A stretch of 23,017 bases of DNA from an uncultured Massilia sp. (GTDB lineage: Bacteria; Pseudomonadota; Gammaproteobacteria; Burkholderiales; Burkholderiaceae). The position numbers were made by a program, and so were the translations under genes. The notes beneath the pieces are model-generated. The model worked only from the letters and a program-made list of their open reading frames with translations, ran no database searches and had not been told where the DNA came from. The DNA lies in contig CAMLMV010000073.1 in assembly GCA_946481275.1 (NCBI GenBank), positions 1-23,017 on the forward strand, read 5' to 3'. Shown here piece by piece: positions 1 to 10,473 of the stretch (position 1 is the first letter of the stretch; every line of letters begins with the position of its first letter).

Positions 1-556
1 TGTGGTCGGCGTCGATGTTGGTGATCACCTCGATCATCGGCGACAGGTTCAGGAACGACGCGTCCGACTCGTCGGCTTCCGCGACGATGTAGTCGCCCGT
101 ACCCAGTTTCGCGTTGGCGCCGGCGCTGTTCAGGCGCCCGCCGATGACGAACGTCGGATCGAGGCCGCCCTGCGCGAGCACGGAGGCGACGAGGCTCGTC
201 GTCGTGGTCTTGCCGTGCGTGCCAGCGATGGCGATGCCGCGCTTCAGGCGCATCAGCTCACCCAGCATGATGGCGCGCGGGACGATGGGGACTTTCGCGG
301 CGCGCGCGGCGACGACTTCGGGATTCGCTTCGTTGACGGCGGTCGAGGTGACGACGGCATCCGCGCCGGCGATGTTGTTCGCCGCGTGGCCGATGCGCAC
401 GTCCGCGCCCAGCTGCTGCAGGCGCTGGCTGGCCGCGTTCGACGCGAGGTCCGAGCCCGACACTTTATAGCCGAGGTTGAGCAGCACTTCCGCGATGCCG
501 CTCATGCCGCTGCCGCCGATGCCGACGAAGTGAATGTGTTTGATCTTGTGTTTCAT
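1..556 (-). CDS. murC: UDP-N-acetylmuramate--L-alanine ligase MurC, N-terminal part (cut by window edge)
   Basis: MurC joins L-alanine to UDP-MurNAc using ATP, the first amino-acid addition of cytoplasmic peptidoglycan precursor synthesis. The first 185 codons are present. An N-terminal Rossmann segment contains [12 protein letters not shown] (residues 9-20) for UDP-MurNAc binding. The ATP P-loop [10 protein letters not shown] lies at 111-120, and [10 protein letters not shown] (160-169) is a typical MurC motif after it. The rest of the ATPase domain and the C-terminal domain lie outside the window. The ATG overlaps the murG stop as ATGA, which fixes the start and suggests translational coupling. 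It is the last visible gene of the dcw run; ddl and ftsQAZ would be expected beyond the edge by family convention, but this is not seen. Confidence 0.97.
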   Translation of the reverse strand, partial: MKHKIKHIHFVGIGGSGMSGIAEVLLNLGYKVSGSDLASNAASQRLQQLGADVRIGHAANNIAGADAVVTSTAVNEANPEVVAARAAKVPIVPRAIMLGELMRLKRGIAIAGTHGKTTTTSLVASVLAQGGLDPTFVIGGRLNSAGANAKLGTGDYIVAEADESDASFLNLSPMIEVITNIDADH

Positions 557-1635
557 TGTCCGCCGTTCGCCAGTTCTTCAAGTACGCGCGCGATCGCCGC
601 ATTGGCGTCGCGCCTTCCCACCGCCTGCGCCGCCTCGGCCATCGCCAGGCAGTCGTCGCGCGTGGTGGTTTGCAGCAGCCTTGCCAGCTGCTGCGGATTC
701 AGTTCGCCCTGCGGCAGGTGCACGGCCGCCTTCTGCCCCGCCATCCAGGTCGCGTTGTCGCGCTGGTGGCTCGTCGTGCTGGCGACGAACGGCACGAGCA
801 CGCTCGCGACGCCCGCTGCCGTCAGTTCCGACACGGTGATCGCACCCGCGCGGCAGATCACGAGGTCCGCGTTCGCGTACTCCGCCGCCATGTCGTCGAT
901 GAAGTCGACCACGTTGGCCTGCACGCCCGCCTGCGCGTATGCCGCGCGCAGCGCGTCGATGTTCTTCTTGCCCGACTGGTGGGTGACCGTCGGCCGCAGT
1001 CCTGCCGGGATCAGCGCCAGCGCGGCCGGCACGCTGTCGTTCAGCACCTTCGCGCCCAGGCTGCCGCCCACGACGAGGATGTTCAGCGGACCGGTACGGC
1101 CGGCGAAGCGGTGGCCCGGCGACGGCATCTCGAGGATTTCCTTGCGCACCGGGTTGCCCGTGACGACGGCTTTACCCGCCGCCTTGCCGAAATCGGCCGG
1201 GAAGCCGAACAGCACGCGCTGCGCGATCGGGGTCAGCGTCTTGTTCGACAGGAGCAGCGCGGCATCCGCGTTCACGAGCGCCAGCGGAATGCCGCGCGAA
1301 CGCGCCATCATCCCGCCCGGCACCGTGACGTAGCCACCCATGCCCAGCACGACGTCCGGCTTGCGCAGCGCGAGATACTTGCGGCACGACGCGAAGCTGG
1401 CGACGAGCTTGAACGCGCCGGACACCGTGTGCGCAATGCCCTTGCCGCGCATGCCGGCGAAGTCGATCGAATCCATCTGGATGCCGTGCTTCGGCACGAT
1501 GTCCTTTTCCATGCCGTGCATCGTGCCCAGCCACGAGACTTCCCAGCCGCGCTCGCGCATCGATTGCGCGATGGCGATGCCGGGGAAGATGTGGCCGCCC
1601 GTGCCGGCCGCCATGATCATGAGTCTCTTGGTCAT
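553..1635 (-). CDS. murG: UDP-N-acetylglucosamine--lipid I GlcNAc transferase MurG
   Basis: MurG is the peripheral inner-membrane GT28 glycosyltransferase that converts lipid I to lipid II. The 360-aa length is normal. The glycine loop GTGGHIFPG is at residues 11-19, and [11 protein letters not shown] (98-108) is the second acceptor-side loop. The donor domain has VVGGSLGA and the motif [15 protein letters not shown] followed by VPF, as in the UDP-GlcNAc site. The frame stays open far upstream inside ftsW, but the real start is the ATG at 1635. That ATG begins the recognisable protein, follows a GGGGAGG Shine-Dalgarno and overlaps the ftsW stop as ATGA. One oddity: the place where many MurGs have HEQN reads VNAD (121-124). 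Confidence 0.97.
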   Translation of the reverse strand: MTKRLMIMAAGTGGHIFPGIAIAQSMRERGWEVSWLGTMHGMEKDIVPKHGIQMDSIDFAGMRGKGIAHTVSGAFKLVASFASCRKYLALRKPDVVLGMGGYVTVPGGMMARSRGIPLALVNADAALLLSNKTLTPIAQRVLFGFPADFGKAAGKAVVTGNPVRKEILEMPSPGHRFAGRTGPLNILVVGGSLGAKVLNDSVPAALALIPAGLRPTVTHQSGKKNIDALRAAYAQAGVQANVVDFIDDMAAEYANADLVICRAGAITVSELTAAGVASVLVPFVASTTSHQRDNATWMAGQKAAVHLPQGELNPQQLARLLQTTTRDDCLAMAEAAQAVGRRDANAAIARVLEELANGGQ

Positions 1636-2858
1636 TGCCGGCCTCCCCGCATCCGTACCCGGTTCTCGTAATCGATGCGCAGCAGGATCGCGAGGCCGAC
1701 GCAGTTGAACAGCACGCCGGAACCGCCGTAGCTCATCAGCGGCAACGTCAGGCCCTTCGTGGGCAGCAGGCCCAGGTTCACGCCCATGTTGATGAACACC
1801 TGCACGCCGATCCAGATGCCGATGCCTTTCGCGGCGAGGCCGGCGAAGTGCTGTTCCAGCGCGATGGCCTGGCGGCCGATGTCGAAGGCGCGCTTGACGA
1901 GCCAGTAGAACAGGCCGATCACGACGAGCACGCCGACCAGGCCCAGTTCCTCGCCGATGACGGCCATGATGAAGTCCGTGTGCGCTTCCGGCAGGTAGTG
2001 CAGCTTTTCCACGCTGCCGCCGAGTCCCACGCCGAAGAACTCGCCGCGGCCGAACGCGATCAGCGAGTGCGTCAGCTGGTACGCCTTGTCCAGCGCATTG
2101 CCCTCTTCCCACGGATTCATGTACGCGAACATGCGCGCGCGGCGGAACGGCGACAGCGCGATGATGGTCGAGAACACGAGTACCAGGATGGCGCCGATGC
2201 CGCCGAACCAGATCATGTTGAAGCCGCCGAGGAACAGGATGCCCATCGAGATGCAGACGACGACGCCGAACGCGCCGAGGTCGGGTTCCAGCATCAGCAG
2301 CGCGCCAACGAGCGCCATCGCGGCGGCCATCGGCATGAAGCCTTTCGTCAGCTTGTGCATGTACTGCTGCTTGCGCACCGTGAAGTCGGCCGCATACAAC
2401 ACCGAAACGACCTTCATGATCTCGGACGGCTGCAGGTTGAAGATCTTCAGCGACAGCCAGCGCCGGGCGCCGTTGACGACCACGCCGACGCCGGGGATCA
2501 GCACCATCGCCAGCAGGACCAGGGTGGCGACGAACATCATGGGCGCGAAACGCTGCCACGTCGCGACGGGGATGCGGAAGACGAACAGGCCCGTCACCAT
2601 CGAGATCGCGATGAACATGGCCTGGCGCACCAGGAAATAATTGTTCTTGCCGGCGAGGTAGGCGAACTTGGGCGAATCCGGCAGCGCGATCGATGCCGAG
2701 TACACCATCACCATCCCGAACAGCATCAGCAGCACGACGACCCACACGAGCGGCTGGTCGTATTCCATCATGCGCGACGGCCGTGCGCGCGTCGCGATGG
2801 CGCCGTTTCCCGCATCGCTGGCGCTGCCGCCGAACCGGAAGGGAATCTGGAAAGCCAT
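1632..2858 (-). CDS. ftsW: Septal peptidoglycan polymerase FtsW (SEDS family)
   Basis: FtsW is the polytopic SEDS glycosyltransferase that polymerises lipid II at the septum together with FtsI (PBP3). The 408-aa protein has a hydrophilic N-terminus of about 35 residues and then about ten membrane segments. SEDS signatures are NGARRWL (129-135), LQPSE (142-146), EPDLG (191-195), [16 protein letters not shown] (291-306) and PLMSYGGSG near the C-terminus. The open frame continues upstream to about 2957, but the ATG at 2858 has an AGGAGA Shine-Dalgarno, and its first base is the last base of the murD stop (TGATG). The downstream end overlaps murG by 4 nt. Confidence 0.96.
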   Translation of the reverse strand: MAFQIPFRFGGSASDAGNGAIATRARPSRMMEYDQPLVWVVVLLMLFGMVMVYSASIALPDSPKFAYLAGKNNYFLVRQAMFIAISMVTGLFVFRIPVATWQRFAPMMFVATLVLLAMVLIPGVGVVVNGARRWLSLKIFNLQPSEIMKVVSVLYAADFTVRKQQYMHKLTKGFMPMAAAMALVGALLMLEPDLGAFGVVVCISMGILFLGGFNMIWFGGIGAILVLVFSTIIALSPFRRARMFAYMNPWEEGNALDKAYQLTHSLIAFGRGEFFGVGLGGSVEKLHYLPEAHTDFIMAVIGEELGLVGVLVVIGLFYWLVKRAFDIGRQAIALEQHFAGLAAKGIGIWIGVQVFINMGVNLGLLPTKGLTLPLMSYGGSGVLFNCVGLAILLRIDYENRVRMRGGRQ

Positions 2859-4354
2859 CAGATCTCCTGTCCCTTCTCGAGCGCGATGTCGCGCACTTCG
2901 TCGATGAACACCTGCGCGCGGTGCGCGTAATTCGTGAACATGTCCAGGCTCGCGCATGCGGGCGAGAGCAGCACGACGTCGCCGGATTTCGCCAGGCCGC
3001 TCGCGCGGCGCACGGCGCTAGGCAAGTCCGGCAGCTCGAAGCACGGCACGCCGGTGGACGCCAGCGCGGCGCCGATGGCGGGGCCGTCGCGGCCGATCAG
3101 CAGGACGGCGCGCACGTAGCGCGAGCACGGACCCGCGAGCGGGCTGAAATCCTGGCCCTTGCCGTCGCCGCCCGCGATGAGCAGGATCTGGCGGTCCGTC
3201 CCGCCGAACGTCTTGCCCAGGCCTTCCAGCGCGGCGACCGTGGCACCCACGTTCGTGCCCTTGGAATCGTCGTAGTACTCGACGTTGTCGATGCCGGTGA
3301 TCAGCTCCACGCGGTGCGGTTCGCCCTGGTATTCGCGCAGGCCGTGCAGCAGCGGCGCCAGCGGCAGGCCGCAAGCGCGGCACAGCGCCAGCGCGGCCAG
3401 CGCGTTGGAGGCGTTGTGCAGGCCGCGGATGCGCAGCGCGTCGGCGGGCATCAAGCGATTGACGATCACGTCGACGGGTTCGGCCGGCTCGTTCTTCTTT
3501 TTCTTCTTTTCGGGTTCTTCACCCGGATTCGCATTGGCCAGCCACAGCACGCCACGCTCGTTCACGAGGCCGAAGCTGCCCGGCGCATCCGGTTCGCCCG
3601 TGCCGAACGTCGTCACGTTCGCGCCCGGCGCCGTCATGCCCATCACGGTCGCGTCGTCGCGGTTCAGCACGCGGACCGTGTCGGCGCCGAAGATGCGGGC
3701 CTTGTCGGCGGCATAGGCGGCCATGCTGCCATGCCAGTCGAGGTGGTCCTGCGTGATGTTCAGGACGGTCGCGGCGTCCGGGTTCAGGCTGTACGTCGTG
3801 TGCAGCTGGAAGCTGGAGAGTTCCAGCACCCAGGCTTGCGGGAGTTCGTCTGCGTCGATCACTTCGCGCAGCACGTCCAGCGCGGCGGGGCTGATGTTGC
3901 CGGCGACCTTCGTCGTGAGGCCGGCGCGGCGGCACAGCAGGCCCGTAAGGCTCGTGACCGTCGTCTTGCCGTTCGTGCCCGTGATGGCGATGACTTTCGG
4001 CGCGTAGCCCCGCTCCGCCTTCAGGTTCGACAGCGCCTGCGCGAACAGCTCGATCTCGCCCCACACCGGCACGTGACGCTGGCTTGCTGCCGGCGCGATC
4101 TCGGCCAGTTCGCGGTCCGGGGCCAGGCCCGGGCTGACCGCGACGAAGTCCACGCCGTCCAGCAGGCTGGCCGCGAACGGGCCGGCGACGAAGTCCGCAT
4201 CCGGCACCGCAGCGCGCAGCTGCGGCAGGCGCGCAGGTTCGGCACGCGTGTCGGCCACGCGCACGCGGGCGCCGCAGCGCGCGAGCCACAACGCGATCGC
4301 CAGGCCCGACTCGCCGAGCCCCAGTACCAGTGCGGTTTTGCCGTCGTAGTTCAT
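2858..4354 (-). CDS. murD: UDP-N-acetylmuramoylalanine--D-glutamate ligase MurD
   Basis: MurD adds D-glutamate to UDP-MurNAc-L-Ala in the cytoplasm, using ATP. Its Rossmann-like N-terminal domain has [11 protein letters not shown] (9-19). The P-loop ITGTNGKTT is at 124-132, and [11 protein letters not shown] (199-209) belongs to the Mur ligase central domain. The C-terminal domain has the HRVE and YYDDSKGTN motifs. At 498 aa it is longer than the roughly 440-aa E. coli enzyme. Part of the excess is a charged low-complexity insert around 278-293 with five lysines in a row (283-287), encoded by an AAG/AAA purine tract at 3495-3510. The start is one base from the mraY stop, and no clear Shine-Dalgarno is seen, so translation may depend on coupling. 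Confidence 0.96.
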   Translation of the reverse strand: MNYDGKTALVLGLGESGLAIALWLARCGARVRVADTRAEPARLPQLRAAVPDADFVAGPFAASLLDGVDFVAVSPGLAPDRELAEIAPAASQRHVPVWGEIELFAQALSNLKAERGYAPKVIAITGTNGKTTVTSLTGLLCRRAGLTTKVAGNISPAALDVLREVIDADELPQAWVLELSSFQLHTTYSLNPDAATVLNITQDHLDWHGSMAAYAADKARIFGADTVRVLNRDDATVMGMTAPGANVTTFGTGEPDAPGSFGLVNERGVLWLANANPGEEPEKKKKKNEPAEPVDVIVNRLMPADALRIRGLHNASNALAALALCRACGLPLAPLLHGLREYQGEPHRVELITGIDNVEYYDDSKGTNVGATVAALEGLGKTFGGTDRQILLIAGGDGKGQDFSPLAGPCSRYVRAVLLIGRDGPAIGAALASTGVPCFELPDLPSAVRRASGLAKSGDVVLLSPACASLDMFTNYAHRAQVFIDEVRDIALEKGQEI

Positions 4355-4355
4355 A

Positions 4356-5525
4356 TCAGCGCAGTTTGAGAGTCGAGATGCCGACCAGGACCAGGATCAT
4401 CGTCACGATCCAGAAGCGCACGACGACCTTGGTCTCCTTCCAGCCCTTCTGTTCGAAATGGTGGTGCAGCGGCGCCATCAGGAACACGCGCCGCCCCTGC
4501 CCATACTTCTTTTTCGTGTACTTGAACCAGCTGACCTGGATGATCACGGACAGCGTCTCGGCGACGAACACGCCGCCCATGATGAACAGGACGATCTCCT
4601 GGCGCACGATGACGGCGATGGTGCCGAGCGCGCCGCCCAGCGCCAGCGCGCCCACGTCGCCCATGAACATCTGCGCGGGGTGCGCGTTATACCAGAGGAA
4701 CGCAAGGCCCGCGCCCGCCATCGCACCGCAGAAGATCAGCAGTTCGCCGGCGCCCGGGATGTGCGGGATGAACAGGTATTTCGAATACGTCGCGTTACCG
4801 GTGAGATAAGCGAACAGGCCCAGCGCGCCGCCCACCATCACGGTCGGCATGATGGCGAGGCCGTCGAGGCCATCGGTGAAATTGACGGCGTTCGACGCGC
4901 CCACGATCACGCAATAGGTCAGCGCGATGAAGCCCCACACGCCCAGCGGATAGCTGATGGTCTTGAAGAACGGGACGATCAGGTCGGCCTTCGGCGGCAG
5001 GTCCATCGAGAAGCCGGACTGCACCCACGCGAAGAACAGCTGCCACACTTCCCACGGCGTCGCGGCCGACACGGAGAACGCGAGGTACAGCGACGACGTG
5101 ATGCCGATCAGCGACATCCAGAAGTATTTTTCGCCCGAGCGCATGCCCTCGGGGTCCTTGTAGACGACCTTGCGGTAATCGTCGACCCAGCCGATGGCGC
5201 CGAAGCCCAGCGTGACGACGAGGACCGGCCAGATCAGGCGGTTCGACAGGTCGCACCACAGCAAGGTCGAGACGCCGATGGCGATCAGGACGAGCACGCC
5301 GCCCATGGTCGGGGTGCCGTGCTTGGACAGGTGGGTCTGCGGACCGTACGTGCGCACGGCCTGGCCGACCTTCATCTCGGTGAGCTTGCGGATCACGGCC
5401 GGGCCGCACAGCATGCCGATGCTGATCGCGGTGATGGTCGCGAACACGGCGCGGAACGTGATGTAGTTAAAAACGCGCAGCGGACCGAGATAGTCCTGAA
5501 AATATTGTGCGAGCCAAAGCAGCAT
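4356..5525 (-). CDS. mraY: Phospho-N-acetylmuramoyl-pentapeptide transferase MraY
   Basis: MraY is the integral inner-membrane enzyme that transfers phospho-MurNAc-pentapeptide to undecaprenyl phosphate, making lipid I. The 389-aa length and about ten membrane segments match the family. Visible signatures are GTPTMGG (70-76), the aspartate pair in DDYRK (115-119), [10 protein letters not shown] (215-224), FMGDVG (287-292) and the histidine loop PLHHHFE (352-358). The ATG at 5525 lies 4 nt after the murF stop. The upstream Shine-Dalgarno is poor, so reinitiation is likely. The gene ends one base before the murD ATG. Confidence 0.98.
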   Translation of the reverse strand: MLLWLAQYFQDYLGPLRVFNYITFRAVFATITAISIGMLCGPAVIRKLTEMKVGQAVRTYGPQTHLSKHGTPTMGGVLVLIAIGVSTLLWCDLSNRLIWPVLVVTLGFGAIGWVDDYRKVVYKDPEGMRSGEKYFWMSLIGITSSLYLAFSVSAATPWEVWQLFFAWVQSGFSMDLPPKADLIVPFFKTISYPLGVWGFIALTYCVIVGASNAVNFTDGLDGLAIMPTVMVGGALGLFAYLTGNATYSKYLFIPHIPGAGELLIFCGAMAGAGLAFLWYNAHPAQMFMGDVGALALGGALGTIAVIVRQEIVLFIMGGVFVAETLSVIIQVSWFKYTKKKYGQGRRVFLMAPLHHHFEQKGWKETKVVVRFWIVTMILVLVGISTLKLR

Positions 5526-5529
5526 AAGT

Positions 5530-6903
5530 CTAGTGGGCTTCCTTGCCGGTGTTGGTTGATGCGGTCAGGTGTTGGACCACGCGCTCCATCTTCATGAAGC
5601 GCGAGCCCTTCACCAACACAGTTGCGTCAGATTTGCTGCCCAGTTTTTGATCCAGTGCTGCCAATAATTCGTCGAACTGCTCGTAGTGTTGCGCTCCCGA
5701 TCCGGCCATGTGGCGAGCCAGTTCGCCGGTCGCGAGCACGGCGTCGATGCCGCGGCTTGCGGCATAGGCACCGATTTCCTGGTGAAACTCAGGTCCTTGC
5801 GTGCCAACTTCTCCCATGTCGCCCAGCACGAGGATGCGCGGGGACGGGTATTGCGCGAGCACGTCGATGGCGGCGCGCACGGAGTCGGGGTTGGCGTTGT
5901 ACGTATCGTCGATGATCGTGGCGCCGTTCGCGGCCTGCTTGCGCTGCAGGCGGCCGCTGACGGGCGCAAAGGCTTCCAGGCCGCGCACGATGGCGTCGAC
6001 GGGTGTGCCCGCCGCGAGCGCGCAGGCGGTGGCGGCCAGCGCGTTGCGGACGTTGTGGACGCCGGCGGCGTTCAGTTTGATCGTGCAGCGTTCGACACCC
6101 TCGGTGACGGCGAGTTCGCTGCCGAATTCGGTCACCGTGTACGTCGCGCGCACGTCGCATGCATCGGAAAGGCCGAACGTCAGCACCTTGCGGTCCCCGG
6201 CCAGTCCGCGCCACAGGCCGGTGTACTCGTCATCGCCCGGGAACACGGCCACGCCGTCCGCCGGCAGCGCCTGCAGCACGGCGCCGTTCTCGCGCGCCAC
6301 CGCTTCCACGGTGTGCATGAATTCCTGGTGCTCGCGCTGCGCGTTGTTGACGAGGGCGACGGTCGGCTCGGCGATGGCGGCCAGGCGCGCGATCTCGCCC
6401 GGGTGGTTCATGCCCAGTTCCACGACGGCGGCCTTGTGCGCGTCCGTGAGGCGCGTCACCGTCAGCGGCACGCCGATCTCGTTGTTCAAGTTGCCCTGCG
6501 TGGCCAGGCGGCCTTCCGCGCCATGGGCTGCCACGAGAATGGCCGAGATCATTTCCTTGACCGTCGTCTTGCCGTTGCTGCCCGTAACGCCGATGACGGG
6601 GATGGCGAAGCGGCGGCGCCAGAAGTTGCCGATGCGGCCCAGCGCCGCGAGCGTATCCGGCACGACGATGGCCGGCAGCGGATAGCGTTCGGGCAGGCGC
6701 TCGACGACGACGGCCGCCACCGGCTTGTCCGCGAGCTGGCCGAGGAAGTCGTGGGCATCGAAGCGGTCGCCGCGCAGGGCGACGAACAGCGACCCCGGCA
6801 TCACCTGCCGGCTATCGGTCGACACACCCTGGAAGTACGCGTCGCGCGTGATGCGCGCGCCTTCGATGGATGCCAGCACTTGCTCGATCGAGCCACGAAT
6901 CAT
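5530..6903 (-). CDS. murF: UDP-MurNAc-tripeptide--D-Ala-D-Ala ligase MurF
   Basis: MurF adds the D-Ala-D-Ala dipeptide, completing the UDP-MurNAc-pentapeptide. The 457-aa protein has an N-terminal substrate domain with STDSR (28-32), the ATP loop [13 protein letters not shown] (106-118), [11 protein letters not shown] (161-171) and [10 protein letters not shown] (332-341), which is characteristic of MurF. The start ATG shares a base with the murE stop (TGATG) and has an AGGA element 8 nt upstream. It lies between murE and mraY, as expected for the dcw order. The gene ends with TAG, while most neighbouring dcw genes end with TGA. Confidence 0.98.
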   Translation of the reverse strand: MIRGSIEQVLASIEGARITRDAYFQGVSTDSRQVMPGSLFVALRGDRFDAHDFLGQLADKPVAAVVVERLPERYPLPAIVVPDTLAALGRIGNFWRRRFAIPVIGVTGSNGKTTVKEMISAILVAAHGAEGRLATQGNLNNEIGVPLTVTRLTDAHKAAVVELGMNHPGEIARLAAIAEPTVALVNNAQREHQEFMHTVEAVARENGAVLQALPADGVAVFPGDDEYTGLWRGLAGDRKVLTFGLSDACDVRATYTVTEFGSELAVTEGVERCTIKLNAAGVHNVRNALAATACALAAGTPVDAIVRGLEAFAPVSGRLQRKQAANGATIIDDTYNANPDSVRAAIDVLAQYPSPRILVLGDMGEVGTQGPEFHQEIGAYAASRGIDAVLATGELARHMAGSGAQHYEQFDELLAALDQKLGSKSDATVLVKGSRFMKMERVVQHLTASTNTGKEAH

Positions 6904-8435
6904 CAGACGGTCCTCATCATGGTGAGCCGCGCGGTCAGTGCCAGCGCGGCATGGTCGGCGTCGGAAAACGGAATCTTCCGGCCCTTGATTTCCTGGTACG
7001 GCTCATGGCCCTTCCCCGCCAGCAGGATCACGTCCGGCTTCGCGGCATGCTTCACGGCCGACAGGATCGCGGCGGCGCGGTCCTCGATGGCCTGGTGCGT
7101 CGACGCCGGGTGGTGCGGATCCATGCCGGCCACGATCTGCTCGATGATGGCGCGCGGTTCCTCGCTGCGCGGGTTGTCGCTCGTGACGAGCACGTGCTCG
7201 GCCATCTGGGCGATGCGGCCCATCTGCGGACGCTTGCCCGGATCGCGGTCGCCGCCGCAGCCGAACACGCACCACAGCGCACCGCCGCGCTCCTGCGCGA
7301 CCTGGCGCAGCGCTTCCAGCGTCTTTTCCAGCGCGTCCGGCGTGTGCGCGTAATCGATCACGACCATCGGCGCATCCTGGCCGCCCAGCTGCTGCATGCG
7401 GCCCGGCGCGGGCACGAGCGCCTCGACGGCGTCGAGCGCCGCGCGCAATTCGATGCCTTTCGCCAGCAGCGCGCCCAGCACGGCCAGCACGTTGCTCGCG
7501 TTGAAGTGGCCGACCATGTGCGTGCGCGCGACCGCGCTGCCGTACGGCGACTCGATGTGGAATTCGCTGCCGTTCGGGCGGCTGCGCAGGTTCGATGCGC
7601 GCAGCACCGCGACGCCGTCGAGAACGGGCTGCTCGTGCACGGCGCGCAGGGTGTAGCCGAGAACGGCCACTTCCGGGCGCACGCTGCGCAGGTGCCGCGC
7701 GATGCGCACGCCCGCCTCGTCGTCCAGGTTGACGACGGCCGTTTTCAGGCCCGGCCAGTCGAACAGCCGGCGCTTGGCGGCTTCGTACGCCGTCATGTCG
7801 CCGTGGTAGTCCAGGTGGTCGCGCGTGAGGTTCGTGAACACGGCCACGTCGAAATGCATGCCGGCCGTGCGGTGCTCGACGAGACCGATCGACGACACCT
7901 CGATCGCGAGCGACGTCGCGCCCGCGTCGCGCAGGCGCGCGAGTTCCGTCGCCAGCAGCACGGCGTCCGGCGTCGTGTAGCCGGTCGCGTCGAATTCCGG
8001 TTCCGCGCGGCCGCGCACGAGGCCCACGCCCAGGGTGCCGATGACGGCCGCGGTCTCGTTCAGGTGAGCCAGCGCCTGCGCCGTCCACAGCGCGCACGAG
8101 GTCTTGCCGTTCGTGCCCGTGACGCCGACGGTGAACATCGCGGCATCGGGCGCGCCGTAGTACGCGTGCGCGATCGGGCCGGCGTTCTTTTTCAGGTCCT
8201 GCGCCGCCAGGTGCGGCACATCCAGAGCGGAATCCCAGGTGAATTCGCGGTCGTCGTACACGACGGCGGCGGCACCGTTCTCGATGGCGGAGCGGATGAA
8301 GCGGCGGCCGTCGGCGGCCTCGCCCGGATAGGCGAAGAACACGTCGCCGCCGCGCACGCGGCGCGAGTCGGAAACGAGACGGCCGCCTGGTGCGGCGGCC
8401 CGTATCCATTCGATGATCTTTGGCGTCTCGGCCAT
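6903..8435 (-). CDS. murE: UDP-MurNAc-L-Ala-D-Glu--meso-diaminopimelate ligase MurE
   Basis: MurE adds the third stem-peptide residue. The motif DNPR (420-423, followed by SEEPR) is the signature of enzymes that use meso-diaminopimelate rather than lysine, which fits a Gram-negative cell wall. Other motifs are the P-loop VTGTNGKTS (105-113), TNLTRDHLDYHG (201-212), a lysine at 221 in YEAAKRRLF that is the expected carbamylated residue, and KGHE (475-478). The frame has a TTG one codon upstream (8438), but I chose the ATG at 8435. It gives the TGATG overlap with ftsI seen at other junctions and sits after a GGAGAG Shine-Dalgarno. The protein is 510 aa. Confidence 0.97.
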   Translation of the reverse strand: MAETPKIIEWIRAAAPGGRLVSDSRRVRGGDVFFAYPGEAADGRRFIRSAIENGAAAVVYDDREFTWDSALDVPHLAAQDLKKNAGPIAHAYYGAPDAAMFTVGVTGTNGKTSCALWTAQALAHLNETAAVIGTLGVGLVRGRAEPEFDATGYTTPDAVLLATELARLRDAGATSLAIEVSSIGLVEHRTAGMHFDVAVFTNLTRDHLDYHGDMTAYEAAKRRLFDWPGLKTAVVNLDDEAGVRIARHLRSVRPEVAVLGYTLRAVHEQPVLDGVAVLRASNLRSRPNGSEFHIESPYGSAVARTHMVGHFNASNVLAVLGALLAKGIELRAALDAVEALVPAPGRMQQLGGQDAPMVVIDYAHTPDALEKTLEALRQVAQERGGALWCVFGCGGDRDPGKRPQMGRIAQMAEHVLVTSDNPRSEEPRAIIEQIVAGMDPHHPASTHQAIEDRAAAILSAVKHAAKPDVILLAGKGHEPYQEIKGRKIPFSDADHAALALTARLTMMRTV

Positions 8436-10204
8436 CAATTACTCTCCTCGAAAGGATGTTCCGGAATGATGATGTCGGTGACCGTGGAGTCGGGCGGCAC
8501 ATTGGCGGCCCGTAGTGCATTCGCCGCCAGCGTCGCGAACGTCGGCGCCGCGACCGCGCCGCCGGTGTGGTACGGCCCCGATGCATCGTCGATCATCACG
8601 GCGATGACGAAGCGCGGGTTGCTCAACGGTGCAATGCCGACGAAGTTGCCGACGTAGTGCGTCTTCGAGTAGCGGCCGTTGACGACTTTCTGCGCCGTAC
8701 CGGTCTTGCCGCCGACGCGGTAGCCGGCCACCTGGGCCTGCGGCGCCGTGCCTTGCGGGCTCACCACCGATTCCACCATCGTGCGCATCTGCGCCGCGGT
8801 CTTCGCCGAAATGATCTGCTGGCCGACCGGCTTGTCGGTCACCTTCTGGAACGACAGCGGGATGACGTCGCCGTCGCGCGCGAAGATCAGCCACGCATGC
8901 GCCAGCTGCAGCAGCGACATCGAGATCCCCTGGCCGAACGACATGTTGGCCTTGGCGACGATCGGCCACGATTTGTAGGGACGCACGCGGCCGGCCGCGG
9001 CGCCCGGAAAACCGTAGCGCGGCGCCTGGCCGAAGCCGACCTTGGTGAACATCTCCCACATCTCCTGGGCCGACAGCAGCTCGGAGATCTTGGTCGTGCC
9101 GATGTTGGACGATTTCTGGATGATCGTGGTGACGTCGATGACGCCGTGCGGATGCGTGTCGGTGATCGTGTGGCCGCCGGTCTGGTAGCGGCCGTTGCCC
9201 GTGTCGAACAGCGTGGTCGGCTTGATCAGGCCCTTGTCCAGCGCCAGCGCGACGGTGAACGGCTTCAACGTCGAACCCGGCTCGAAGGTATCGGTGATGA
9301 CCCGGTTGCGCAGCTGCTCGCCGGTCAGGCGCGAGCGGTCGTTCGGGTTGTAGGTCGGCCAGTTGGCCAGTGCCAGCACTTCGCCCGTGTGCACGTCCAG
9401 CACGACGGCGGCGCCGGCCTTGGCGTGGAACTTCTCGACCGCATCCTTGATGCTGTTGAAGGCGATGTACTGCAGCTTGGAGTCGACCGACAACGTGATG
9501 TCCTTGCCGTCGTGCGGCTCGCGCGACAGGCCCACGTCCTCGACGATGCGGCCCAGGCGGTCCTTGATCACGCGCCGGCTGCCGGTCTGGCCCACGAGAT
9601 TCTTCTGCTGCGCCAGTTCGATGCCTTCCTGGCCCACGTCCTCGACGTTCGTGAAGCCGACGATGTGCGCCATCACCTCGCCCTGCGGGTAATAGCGCTT
9701 GTATTCCTTACGCGTGTCGATGCCGTCGATGCCGAGCTTCTCGATCTTGGCGATGACGTCCATCTCCACCTGGCGCTTCAGGTAGACGAAGGTGCGGTCG
9801 GAATCGAGCTTCTTGAGCAGGTCGGCCTCGGGCATGTCGAGCAGTTGCGCCAGTTCGCGCAGCTTGGGACGCGGCGAATCCAGCACGTCCTCGGGGATCG
9901 CCCACACGGCCTTCACCGGCAGCGACGACGCGAGCACGATGCCGTTGCGGTCGAAGATCTTGCCACGCGTGGCCGGCAGTTCGAGCGTGCGCTCGTAGCG
10001 GCTCGCGCCCTGCTTCTGCAGGAAGCGGTTGGAAACGCCCTGCAGCCACATTGCGCGTCCGGCCAGCGCGAAGAAGGCGGCGAACAGCACGAACAGGACG
10101 ACGCGCGAGCGCCAGTCCGGCAGGCGCACGGCCAGCACGGGGCTCTTGGAAAACGCCACGCCCTTGGCGGCGGCGACGCGGGATCCGTTGGTGCCGGCCT
10201 TCAT
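8435..10204 (-). CDS. ftsI: Septal transpeptidase FtsI (penicillin-binding protein 3)
   Basis: FtsI is the class B penicillin-binding protein that crosslinks peptidoglycan at the septum, paired with FtsW. The order along the 589-aa protein is a cytoplasmic tail, one membrane anchor (about 33-55), a pedestal domain beginning at about RGKIFDRNG (80-88), and the transpeptidase domain. That domain carries the nucleophile motif STLK (311-314, Ser311), SSN (365-367) and KTGT (500-503). These are the three expected beta-lactam-binding motifs in normal spacing. The ATG overlaps the ftsL stop as ATGA, and the stop shares a base with the murE ATG. It acts in the periplasm as part of the divisome. Confidence 0.98.
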   Translation of the reverse strand: MKAGTNGSRVAAAKGVAFSKSPVLAVRLPDWRSRVVLFVLFAAFFALAGRAMWLQGVSNRFLQKQGASRYERTLELPATRGKIFDRNGIVLASSLPVKAVWAIPEDVLDSPRPKLRELAQLLDMPEADLLKKLDSDRTFVYLKRQVEMDVIAKIEKLGIDGIDTRKEYKRYYPQGEVMAHIVGFTNVEDVGQEGIELAQQKNLVGQTGSRRVIKDRLGRIVEDVGLSREPHDGKDITLSVDSKLQYIAFNSIKDAVEKFHAKAGAAVVLDVHTGEVLALANWPTYNPNDRSRLTGEQLRNRVITDTFEPGSTLKPFTVALALDKGLIKPTTLFDTGNGRYQTGGHTITDTHPHGVIDVTTIIQKSSNIGTTKISELLSAQEMWEMFTKVGFGQAPRYGFPGAAAGRVRPYKSWPIVAKANMSFGQGISMSLLQLAHAWLIFARDGDVIPLSFQKVTDKPVGQQIISAKTAAQMRTMVESVVSPQGTAPQAQVAGYRVGGKTGTAQKVVNGRYSKTHYVGNFVGIAPLSNPRFVIAVMIDDASGPYHTGGAVAAPTFATLAANALRAANVPPDSTVTDIIIPEHPFEESN

Positions 10205-10473
10205 TTACCGCCTTCCGTCAGGTATTGGGTACGCGCCGGGGACAGCGGTGCCATGTCCAGCTGCGAGCGCGCGATCTGCTCGATGCGCTCGTTCTTGCCG
10301 AGGGTGGATTGGTCGAGCTGGAGCTGCGCCCAGTCGATCTCGAGCTGGCGCTGCTGCTGTACCAGCTTTTCCTGGTCGATGAACAGGTGGCGCGCCTGGT
10401 AGCGCGCGTTCACGACCGACAGCGCGCAGCCGACGAGGAGCGCCGTCAGCACGACGTTGATCTTGCCCGTCAT
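10201..10473 (-). CDS. ftsL: Cell division protein FtsL
   Basis: FtsL is a small bitopic divisome protein that pairs with FtsB through a coiled coil and helps activate FtsWI. The 90-aa product has a short cytoplasmic end, one membrane segment (about 4-22), and a periplasmic helix rich in Q, E and L (about 30-65) consistent with a coiled coil. Sequence identity in this family is low. The call rests on size, topology and position between rsmH and ftsI. Both ends overlap neighbours by 4 nt (ATGA), and a GGGAG Shine-Dalgarno lies 7 nt before the ATG. Confidence 0.92.
   Translation of the reverse strand: MTGKINVVLTALLVGCALSVVNARYQARHLFIDQEKLVQQQRQLEIDWAQLQLDQSTLGKNERIEQIARSQLDMAPLSPARTQYLTEGGK

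Noticed and set aside
14..60. Plus-strand frame of 443 codons from the left edge through 1333
   Set aside because: It runs opposite murC and murG, which are both clearly coding on the minus strand.
5686..10402. Very long plus-strand open frames (about 555, 595 and 611 codons at 5686-7353, 6870-8657 and 8567-10402)
   Set aside because: They lie opposite murF, murE and ftsI, are rich in Arg, Ala, His and Gln without domain patterns, and are the expected antisense shadows of GC-rich coding DNA.
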